Shown: in pieces, positions 34,701-46,700 of the stretch
Numbering within the stretch: position 1 is the first letter of the stretch
Layout: the number at the start of each line of letters is the position of its first letter
Assembly: GCF_963678635.1 (NCBI RefSeq)
Contig: NC_087065.1
Location: 59,112,754-59,176,753 of the forward strand
Reading direction: 5' to 3'
From: Symsagittifera roscoffensis
Taxonomy: Eukaryota; Xenacoelomorpha; Acoela; Convolutidae
Length of the DNA stretch: 64,000 bases
Notes under the pieces: generated by a model
Told to the model about the DNA's origin: nothing
Seen by the model: the letters and a program-made list of their open reading frames with translations, nothing else
The model's database searches: none
Program-made: the position numbers and the translations under genes

Positions 34701-37700
34701 ATTCCAGGGGCGGATTTAGTGGGGGGGAGGGGGGGGACGTCTTTTCTCTCAGGGATTCGACCCACTGCCGACCCAAAGGGTCTCCCCTTTGTACTATTTT
34801 CAGACAACCATTTTTGGTAACAGACACTAAAATTCTTAGCATAAATTAGTATGAAACCAAGGCTCTTTTTCCTTTTCCCCCCCACCTGCGAATTTTTACA
34901 TGTAAATTGGTTCACCACTTTATTGGATTGTTATGAAAATTTTCATACAGACTAATAAGGCCACGACAAACATATTTGGTCTTCATACTCAACCTCATAA
35001 AACCACTCGTTACACTGAAAAAATGAAGCTCGTGTGAGGTGGGGGGGGGGGGGGGGGGAAGAGCCGAAACCAATTTATACTAATTTTGAGGTGGGAGCGC
35101 GCGCCGAAAAAATGCGATTTTTTTGGTCAAAATTTTCCTTTTTGGCCTGTTTTTTCAAAATTTTTCTTGCGGCGCAGAAATTTTGGCCAAAACAGGGTCT
35201 TTGAAGCGCTTTGGGAGAGGTCGGAAAATCAATATGGTCGACAAAAAAAAGGTCGACAAAATTTTTGAATTTTTTTGAAAATCCGCCCCTCCCTCGAGAA
35301 AATCCTAGATCCGCCCCTGGGTAATTCTATTTTTGTTGGGTTCAGAAAGACGTTAAGATGAACAGGTTGAGACAAAAAAGTCAAATGATCGAATGGCATA
35401 ACATCTGACACTAATAGACACAGCCTAATCTTTAGCAAGAAATATGCTTAACCTTTTTAGACCAAATTTATCTTTGTTTGATGGTTAGATGCTGAATGAG
35501 ACCCTGGAGGCGGAGAGTGCCACTCGGCAGAAGATCATTCTGATCGACAAAGAGGTGGAGCTGCAGAAACTCCTACAACATCTCAACGCCAAGTGCAGTG
35601 CCTTCCATCAGGTCAATTTTCGCTATCTTTGGTTGAAAACAAAACCAGTATTGTAATTCAAAAATTAGTTAATGAAGCAATGTTCTGTGAAAACAGAAAA
35701 ATAACGGAATCAAAATCCAACAAGGAGAAAAAAGGCTTAGAAAAATTTGAACAACCAAAACATTGCTTCTTACAACCAACATACTGACAAAAAAAACTCG
35801 CAAAAATTTTGAACATTTGTCTTTTCAAAGTTTTTGTTCTGGGCTGGTGGATGAAAATTTAGTTTCTTTACTTGCGCAAGCAACCTAAGTTGGTTGGTGA
35901 TTGTCGCCAATGACAGTATAACAGCCAAAAAAGGACACTACTTCAAAAAGGTAAAATTTTGGTGAAATCTTTTAAATTAGGTTAAGGCAAAGGCTGCTTC
36001 GAAATAAAACATATATTGATTTTGCGACATTTTTATCTGGTACCAAATTTTTCTAGTACAGTAAATGTTTTGCAAAAAAAGTTGAAGTTTTTTGAGCATT
36101 TCAATTCAATTCAATTATTCGATACAGTGAAGAAATACATACGTAATCACTCACTGCATCAGGATAGCTAGAACAAGCTTTTCAACCGAACAAGTAGCTA
36201 CCCTCCGGGATAACTATCACAATTAAGTAACGACAACGGGTAAACAAATCAGAAAAAAATTGTCGACCAGCTGTACATTGTCTAAAATGTAATTTCTTTT
36301 GAAAACCTTTAAAACTTTTGATAGCTGTTCTTGAGAGTACGTTTCGATTTTATCGGGTAGAAGTTTATTTGACATCAAAAAATTGAAACATTTAACGATT
36401 TTGCATGAAAGTGAGTTTTCCATAGTTTTTGTCCTACAGCGATAAAACGGAATCATTCCGTTAGAAGTAGAACGTGTATTCCGTTTATTACTATAATTAC
36501 TCACGTTTAGAAAATCAAGAGGTGAACGTTTTAAATATTGAAAAATGGTTTCTTTAAAAAGTTGAGTTAAATAAATTTCATGAACTGTATCAATGCCCAG
36601 ATCATTAAACTTTGTTGTTATGTGATTGTATTTGCGTTTGAAGAATATAGTACGGAGAATTCTTTTTTGGCAGATAAAAATTTTTTCTAAATTTGTTGTG
36701 CTAGTACTCCCATAAACAAGCAGACCATATGAAATTATAGGTACCACATATGCCAGGTAGAACTTTAACAGCATTTTGCGAGAAAAAGCTACCCTGCCCT
36801 TATACATAATTCCGTTAAATCGGCCTAGTTTTCTGCACACAGTTTCAACATGGTCTGTAAACTTGAGTTGACTATCAATGATAACACCCAAGTATTGAAA
36901 CAATTTGTAAATCCTATGTTTTCACCCGCAAGTGAAAAGTTATTATCCAAACATTGTTTACCAAATGGTAAGATTTTACATTTTGTAGAGCTTATCGACA
37001 ATTTATTTCGCACACACCAGTCATTTGTTTTCAGCAAATCATTTTTAAAGTAATCATTTACCCTTGTTGTTGGGAAAGAAGCAAGAATAGCAGTGTCGTC
37101 CGCAAAAAGACTAAATTCCGATTTTGAAACAAATTTATTTATGTCGTTAATGTAAAGTAAGAAAAAAAGGGGTCCAAGAACAGAGCCCTGCGGAACTCCG
37201 TACGATATTACCTGTTGCCTAGAAGTACCGTTCGAATTAACAAATTGTTGTCTGTTTGTCAAATAACTTAATATCAATTTGTTGAATTTTCCTCGAAAGC
37301 CGTACGCGCATAATTTTTCCAGAAGAATGCAAAGGTTAACTGTATCAAATGCCTTTCTCAGATCAATAAAAAGTGCCAAGTCCATATTTTTTGTCTCAAT
37401 CGTTTTTCGCATGAATTCAGTAACTCGTAGGATAGCATGGATACAAGAATGTTTTTCGCGGAAACCAAAGTGTTCCGGTATTATAATCTTGTTTTTGTTA
37501 ATGAAAACTAGCATTCTTTTATAAAGTAATTTTTCAAAAATTTTGCTAAAAACTGTCAAAAGACTAATAGGTCGATAATTACTGGGATTTTCTTTCTCTC
37601 CTTCTTTCAGAAAAGCGACAATTTTTGCAATTTTACAAGCATCTGGAAAATATGCTGTATCAATACATTTATTAAAAATGTTTGCCAGGAAAACAGATAT

Positions 37701-40700
37701 GACTGGTGAACATAATTTAATCATTTTAGTTGAAAGACCATCATGACCACTTGAAGTTTTAGTTTTTAAGGCCCCTATTACCTTAAACAATTCATGTTCA
37801 TCCATTTTAAAAATTACAAAACTTGATATTTTTCTGTCTCATTTTTGAGAAGCAGAACCAACAAGTGGCATAGAATTGCCCAGGTGCTTACCAATATTGA
37901 CGAAGAAATCATTAAGTAAGTTTGGTTCAATCTCTTTTTGGGCTGGTTTTCGTTTTCCACAAAAACGATTAAAAGCTTGAAACATTTGTTTTGATGATGT
38001 ACATTTTTCAATTTTCTTATCATGATAGTCTCTTTGAGCACGCCTAATTGCCATTTTTACCTTATTTCTAAACATTCGGAAGCAATTAATATTCTCTAGG
38101 GAAGATTTCTTAATCATTTTGGCATGAAGACGATCTCTCTTTTTACACATTTTTTTGATATCATTGGTGATCCAGTCTTTGTGTTTTTTCCTTAGTAATG
38201 TTTGTTGGGGGCGAAAATGGTCAAAAACATCCATAAAAATTTTTGTTAAATCGGTCAACATGTCATCAATTGTTGCCATATTGCAATTATTTAGATTTTG
38301 ATGCAAAACAAACAAAAAGTTCAAAATATTTTCATTTCTGTTCAAGATTTTCAAGTTTCGATCTATCTTATAATTGTCACTATTGTCCAAAAAAGGTCCA
38401 ATAGAGGCAACTAGCGCATAATGATCACTTAGAGAAATTTTTAAAGTAGTTACGCTCATATCATATTTACTGATGATATGATCAATACAGGTAGAACTAG
38501 ATGCGGTTTTTCTTGTTGTTTACTATTTGATATGCAGAATCCAAAAAAACTAAGTATCAATTTATATTCATCAATTAATCGAGAATTGCGCGACACGTCC
38601 AGAATATCTGAATTCATATCTCCCACAATGATTGAGTTCTGACATTGTTTTGAATTCAAATTCACGAGTAAATCCTCAAATTGCGTTAAGAAATGCTTTG
38701 AATTGATTGATGGCGGTCGATACATCAAACAAACGTTTAATTTCTGTTTACTACCTAGACTTAAAGTTAAGACAACATTTTCTAGTTCATTCGATAAAAT
38801 TTCGTGCGAAAAGTCAATTTGATCTTTTATGGAAAATGCTAAACCCCCACCCCTACTTTTTTGACGGTTAACAAAAACTCCTTCTTGGTAGCCGTCCAAG
38901 TTATAAAGTTCCAAGGGATCATTGTCACTTAACCAAGTTTCGCATAAGGCAACGACATATGGTTGCCATTTCAGTGAAGCAACAAGAACTTTTAATTGGT
39001 CATGATGGTTGCGCAGTGATTGAACATTTAAGAAAAGTATGTCCCCGTCGTTACCCATTAGAAATCCCTATAAAATAAAAAATAAAGCTTTAACACAGAA
39101 AAAAAAGAGATGTTTTTCTGATGTTCAGAAACTCTTTCTAATTTTCAGGTTAATCTTTTTCTTCGCTGCTGCCCATATTATCATCGCTAACAACATCACC
39201 ACTGGTAGTCATTTTCTTAGGAGGTGGAGAATGGCTTTCAATGAGTTTTTCCACCAAACAGCATAGTTTATCAATTTTCCGCTCTTGTATATCATTTTGC
39301 GATTCATGACTATCCGGTGATCTAAAAGCCACGTTCCTTTTCCTTTTCCCCGGAGTTCCCAAAAAAGATTAAGATTTTGGATATTGAACATCGTCGGAAT
39401 TAATTTAACAAAAAAGTTTGATAAAATGAGGCAGTGAGGGATTTGCAGTTTGATCCAATGATTAAAATTTGTCAAAATATTTGTTAAAGTTTTTTTCGAA
39501 ATTTTTGTTAACTTATCCAAAACTTTGAGGAAAAAGGGCTAATTTTTTTGGCGAAAATGGTATAAATTGGTGTAAATTGGCGTCGACATTTCCAATGAGT
39601 TCCGTCTGTGTGGTGTGTTAGTTGAACGTACATTTCAAGAGACATCATAATTGCTAACAAAAAAGCAGACGGCTGATATACAAGTAGCACAGTGTATTCT
39701 TCAGAGAAAAACCTGCGAAAGATTAATCATGTCATAAATTGCATTTCAATTTTTGGATTTCTTTAAATATTCCCCCTTTTTTGCGAAAGGCGAATTCCCT
39801 ACGAGGTCCAAATTTTTAATATGCTTAACCGTTGCTTTAGCTCATTAGAAAGGTGGGAATTTGTTGCCAAAGGTGCCAAAGGGGGGAACAGTAAAAAAAG
39901 GTCCCAATTTTCTTAAATGGCCTTCTGTAGTTTTCGGCCGTTTTCCTTATTGGCAAGAAAAAATTGATATCAAACTTCATAAAAATCAACTTGAATAAAA
40001 TTTTTGAAGTCTGAAAGGGGATGCAGACGATATTATAATAAGAACAATCATATTCGATTGACATTTTGAGTTTTAATAGAAACTTTATTTGATTTGCGTG
40101 CATTAACCTGAGCATCAAAAACAAATTGTCAAAGTTTTATTGCAGAGTTTTTCCGGATTCATTGATGAAAAGTCACTGGTCCAAAATCACTGAGCTACCA
40201 AATATCCATGGGTTCAATGCTGCAAATTACATAATAATGGATATATATTACTATTATAAATTATAATATAAAATAAGAATCATCGGCGGATTTAGGGCCA
40301 ATATCTGGCGCCAATATCATGGAAGACCAAGGTCGACTCGTCGATTTGGCCTTCCATGATTTACACTGCGAGCTTAAATTGTCATCTCAACATGCAAAAA
40401 TTAGTAGGAAATGTTTAGACCGATGTAGATTTCCAATTTTTCGACTACATTAGCACTGCTAAAGAGTTGCAAAAAAGCAAAGCAATAAGAAAACGGATTC
40501 ACATAGTTTTAGTTTTCTACTTAATGATTCAGAGTTTTTACCTGTTTAAACCCATTTTCCACGAGGATCGAAAAGGATTATAGCTAACCCTTTTTTTCAA
40601 GAGCGTACTAATACGTTATTCTTGATTCTTTTCACCAGCGGATTTAGCGGACGCCCTCCACCCCTCAAGAATTCGACCCCCTGCCGACGCAAAGGGTCCC

Positions 40701-43700
40701 CATTTAGGAATATTTTGAGATATCTATTTTTGGTGATGGACAATAAAAGTTTTCTAAAGGCGCCTTTGGCGCCAAAATATAATAAATTTGAGGGGGAAGC
40801 GCGCGCTGAAAAAAACGCATTTTTTGGTCATTTTCCAAAAATTGCCTAAAAACGCCTTTTTTGGCCCGTTTTTTCAAAATTTTGCCTGCTAGAAAATTTG
40901 GCCAAAATGGGGTCTTTACAATGATTTAGGAGAGCTCGGTGTTGCGAATCTTACCATTCGTCTTATTTCATTTAATTAGTCTTAAAGTATCTTAACTGGT
41001 TAATTTAGATTTGACCTTGTTATCTTCATTCTCTCTGACGGAGAGAATGACCGCTCACTTTTTAATGTTTTAGTTTAGAGATTAATTCACTTTTAAACAT
41101 ATCTTATTTGTAACTAAGTAGAATTATCCGTAACAAAGAAATATTTTATCATGGCGCAGTCAAACAGCAACGAATGAAACGTGAGAGGTATACCTTCATT
41201 TTGGCAAAACCACACAGTGGACCCACCAATTCCTTGGGAAGAGTGGAGCGATCTATTCCAGCTAGCAATAATCGCAAAGGAGAATATCGATATCGAAAAT
41301 CTCTTGAATTCATCGGTAGGATATCACCCACTTCCCCCAACATTGGAAAATCCGCCGGAAAATGAATCAGATGCTCAAAAAACATCTCGCATCGAGAGGA
41401 ATATTCGAGAACAAAAGAGATTCGATGATGAAGAAATGGCCTCAATAAAGTCAGAAACCAAAAAATTCAACGGCATGAGACTTGAAGAGGCGGACAAAAA
41501 ACTCAGATCCATACTCTATCTAGCCCTCGGAAACGAAGGAAAGAAAATATTCGGCCAAAAGTTCAAGAGAGTTAAAGTTCTACAAATTTCTTTCAAAGAA
41601 TTTTGGGAAAATTTGTCCGTAGCTTTTGTGAGAAAGACAAACATAACCTTCGAAAGACACAAGCTATTAAACAGAAAACAGAGGGACAGAGAATCATTAG
41701 AACAGTTCTGGGGAGCACTTGCAGAAATGGCAAAAAGATGTAACATTCCCACAGGAGAAGATGAATGGATTCGAGATATTTTTTTTCAATCACATGAAGA
41801 ACTCGGACATCCAACGGAAACTTCTCACGGAATCCCTACCCCCACTAAAAGCCTTAAATGTAGCACTGATTGACGAAAAAGGAATAACAAACCACATCAA
41901 AATGACGAGTACTTTTAAATCCAACGGATATTCTTCCAACAAATCTTTTAATCATTTTAATGTAAAAAGAGATCCCACCCTAAACATCGAAAGAACTAAC
42001 ACATGTATGAAATGCGGCGGAAATTTTACAAAAGGACATCTAGCGGTTTGCCCCGCTAAAGATACGACTTGTACGACTTGTAAATATCGAGGACATTTTA
42101 CTAAACTCTGTAAATCACGCCGTAAAAACGTAAATATTGTGGATAGTCAAATTGTAAATAATACAGATCATAATTATTCTTCGGATCAACCGGATGTACA
42201 TATCGACCACGCCAATAGAGAATGCTGTGGAGTAATCAACGCATGGTCGGAGTCCGGACAGAGCGATAACGATGATTACTCTGTATTAAACGTAACAACT
42301 ATCTACGACGATCACGGAAAGGAACTGGAGAAACTACTAAATATCGGCTTAGCAAGCCCTGCAAGCTTCCTCAAACAGAATGTATTACACGAGTTGAAGC
42401 TACGAGACCCTTTTGTGAAAATATATCCAGTGGATAAAGCGACTAAAGAACTTTATTGCGGATTTACGAACAATGCAATAAAAATCACTGGAAAGGTAAT
42501 CGTCCCAATTTTTTCAAATGGATGGTCTCACAAGGAATGCCACTTCTTCTTAACTCAAGGTCATGAAAGAAACATCTTGGGAAACGACAATTTACCAAAA
42601 GTCGGAATCGAAGTTTCACAAAAACAATACACAACACTCACCAACAAGAGAACTTGTAAGTCTATAAATTCAGTTACCTCATTTGACATAGATAATGAAA
42701 TAGAAATGATTTCCAAAACCTTCAAACAATTATTCCTTCGGATTGGAAAGATAAAAAATCAAACAAAAATAACACACTTTCACGAACCACTAAAGCCAAT
42801 TCAACTAAAAGGCAGGAGGGTCCCTTTACACTTACTGGATTCAGTAAAATCAGAATTATACAGACTTAAATCCGAAGGACACATCAAAAAATTAGAAAAC
42901 TGTGACTATATCACTTGTAAAAAAGACAAATCGATAAAGCTAGCTCTAGATTCAAAATTTATCAACAAACAAATTTACAAGAACAAATATCAGATGCCCA
43001 ATATACACGAATTAGTGGATAACGTAGCGGCTCAAATTTCAAACAATTCTGCCGGAGAAGTATGGTTTACAAATCTAGACCTAAAGAACGCATATAGTCA
43101 ACTCTCGCTAGACAATTTTGCTAGCAGCCAATGCAATTTTAGCCTAGTTGGCGGAGATATAACAAGCACTTATCAATTTTTAACCGGTTTTTATGGACTC
43201 GGCGATATGCCAAACGAGTTTCAAAGAGTCATGGACTCAACTCTGGGAAAGATTCCTTTTACAAATTGTTACCTTGACGACATATTAGTCGCTTCCAAAG
43301 GAAGTTTTAACGATCACCAAAAAAAATTGTTTATAAAATTTTATCAACGCTAGATAGTTACAATTTCGCAGTTAAATGGTCGAAATGCAAATTCTTTCAA
43401 AAAAAAATCGAATGGCTCGGTTTTAAAATATCGAAATCCGGAATCGCCCCACTATTCGATAAAACCAAGGCAATCAAAGATATTCCAATTCCAAAGAATC
43501 TAAAAGAATTAAGATCATTCTTCGGGTCAACTAATCAGTACATTAAATTCGTACCAAATTTAGCATCCCTCGGAAGCCCGCTTAGACCTCTTTTAAACAA
43601 GAAGTCAATTTTCCTTTGGAATGAAGATCACTCAAAAGCATTCGATAAGATTAAATCAGAAATAGTAAATCTTACTGAAAACACCCACTTCGACGTAAAA

Positions 43701-46700
43701 AAGCCCACGAGAGTAAAAACCGATGCTTCACATAATGGGTTAGGTGCATCCCTCAAACAACTCCATGAGAACGTTTGGAAAACAGTGTCATTTGCGTCAA
43801 GATTTTTAAATCCTCATGAATCCAAATATTCAACAAAGGAATTAGAGTTATTAGGAGTTGTATGGGCGGTGGAACATTACAAAAATTATCTCTACGGCTC
43901 CGAATTCGAAATTATTACCGACCACAAAGCTCTTCTTTCCGCTTTGTCACCTAATCACGGAAACAAAACATGACATAGCCGATTGACAAGATGGGTAGAT
44001 CGTCTTCTACCATTCAATTTTACTATCAAACATTTAGCGGGAAAAGATATGGGTTTTACCGACTTAATTTCAAGAACTCCTTCGAGTAAAGCAATTCCCC
44101 CATCACATTACGACGAAGAATTCGTAGTTGCAACTACCAAAAAAATATATAATGCACTCAATCCTTTGGTTAATGAAAATCCATTACGTAATTCAATTAA
44201 TTCAATTTCGGAAAATTCCCAGTACACGAAATTACGAAATCACGTAATAATTACAGCATTGAATTTCGTCAATTCTTCCATCTCAATCTGCAATCAAAAA
44301 CACTATAGATCAGAATTTTGTAACTCTAAATGTATTCCCTCGGATTTCTCAAGCACCGATTCTACTAAAACCCTTCTATCAAATTCAGCCTTTATTTATT
44401 TTTTAATTCTTAACAGTAGCTTAATTAGTAATCCTTCGGATCTCAAACTTATAAATAGTGTAAATATGTCAAATAACCAAATTGTAGTAAATCCTTCCAC
44501 TTCCGGGATACAGGTCTCTATTGATTTCCAAATTTCCTCAGAACACAAAAAGTTAGTAACTAAATTTCGAGAAAACCTCAAGTTACCTGAAAGACCTTTG
44601 GATTTAAATACATTATTCAATGCAAAGTTGGTTGCTTTATTAACGGAAGATGATGAGATGTTAAACCCAATTGTGAAGGCTTTACAGAAAAAAGTAGAAA
44701 ACATCAACGCAAATTCCCGTTACTTGCACCAATTTTCGAAAGACCTTCATGAATCCGACGGACTATTATTTATGGATGGAAAATTGGTTATTCCGTTTAC
44801 ACTTAGAAATGCCGTTTTAAAAACTTTACATGAATCTCACCCTGGCCAATTCGGTATGAAATACCTGGCACAATATATTTGGTGGCCACATATAAACCGG
44901 CAAATTTACTTCCACGGAATTAATTGCACACAATGCACCCAAACCGGTAAGAATATAAAAAGCATCATACCAACTGCACAAATTAGCGAACTTCCTGCTT
45001 TATCTGAACCTAATGACGAATTAAACCTTGATTTTGCCGGCCCATTAGATAACATCTGGGGAAACAATAAATACATCTTATCATGTATAGATCGTTTTTC
45101 AAAATTCCCATCAGCAAAAATAACATCTTCAACGTCATCAAACACGGTAATCGAATTCCTTCAAGATTATTTTTATCTCCATGGGATTCCTAACTCTATT
45201 CGTGTTGACCACGCATCCTGTTTTACTAGTCAGGATTTTATATTATTTTTTAATTCTCTTAATATCAAATTAATATTTTGTACAGTTGGGGGCCATCGTT
45301 CTAACGGTCTTGTAGAAAAACTTGTTCATACTGTAAAAATCAAATTATTAGCAATGTCTTTAGAACAACAAAAACCTACATTACAAACTGCCATTTCGAA
45401 AATCATTTGGAATTTACTATCTTCCTTTCAATCAAAAATAAAATGCTCATCGTTCGAAATACATTTTAATAGAAAACCGAACACGATCTGGAAGCAATTG
45501 GCATCTAGTAAATTATCCGGTGGATTTTTAGACAAAGGGAAGTCGATCTTAAGCAGAGAAAGGGCCCTTGACTGGAATGCTGACGATCGGATAGAGGACG
45601 GATACAAAGACTTTCTTGTACCGAAAAAGAACCAGTCACCATTGGAGAAAGGCTACGACTCAGACCTTCCTACAACCTCAAAACCTTCATCTTCCCAAGT
45701 GTCCTTAAACAGTCCGTTTAAAGGTAACTTTCTACGAAAAACCAACGGAAGTATAAACGGAAATCCCTTCTATAAAAAACTAGGTCAGAAAATAATAAAC
45801 TCAACAAAATCCACGGTTGAACTATCCGACGGAAAAATCATTAGAAAATCGGACATCGCCATCCCAAAGTCTAAATCTTCTACAAACCGTTCATTCAAAG
45901 GAAATAACTCTTTTCCCTCTTTTTCTAACAGTGATTTACAAGTAGGTCCAAAAAATACAAACAAATCGAAGACACAACAGACGCGGAAACCAGACACTAG
46001 GACAGGACGACACACAGAGTCTTTCACCCCGGTCACCACCAGATCTAGAGGAACGAAACAACCTACTAAATTCAACAAATCGAAGCGAAACCGAAATAAA
46101 GCCTCGACATCGAACACAGGATACTTAGCAGGTGATGAATCCCTGTTCATTCCGTCGGATACGTCGGACATTAGTGATTGGGAATGGATTGCGGGAGGTT
46201 TTCCATGCAGAGAAATGATAAGAAAACGCTTCATTTCAGATAACTTCATTTTTAACGAAGAACCTACCCCATCATTAGATCCTCAAACATATCAAACAAA
46301 TATAAACTCTGAGATTTTAGACGAACAACTTCAATCTACAGATACAGCAGAATGCCCAATTAGTATAAAGCCGGCACCTCAAACTACCTCACACCCACCT
46401 GGCGAATCTTTTACCGCTACGACAACAGAGGGCCCAAACACTCCTTCGGATTCAACAAAAGCATTGGAAGGAGAAAATCCGGTGGAATTTCCAGTCTTTG
46501 AGATAGTGGACTCCTCTAACGAAAGTGCAACTAGTGAGGAAAGACATCCTAAGGAAATCACTATCACCGGTAACGAATTTAAATTAAGACGTTCAAGTCG
46601 AAATGTTGGTCCCCCACAATTCTATGGTAAGCGATATTACATAGATATTATAGACGAGTTCGAAAACCAACCAGGCTCCGCTAATAACCCTATATCTCTG

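Larger units (their letters stand above)
36101..39400 (-). mobile_element. CR1/Jockey-type non-LTR retrotransposon, nearly full length, frameshifted
   Basis: Read on the minus strand: a short basic ORF1 (39362-39150), an AP-type endonuclease, a linker, reverse transcriptase and a C-terminal domain, ending at a CAATT microsatellite (36102-36117 on the plus strand), as CR1/L2-type elements often do. Three frame breaks separate the parts. Clade assignment is from RT motifs by eye only. It is inserted in DRC1 intron 8 in antisense orientation. Confidence 0.88.
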
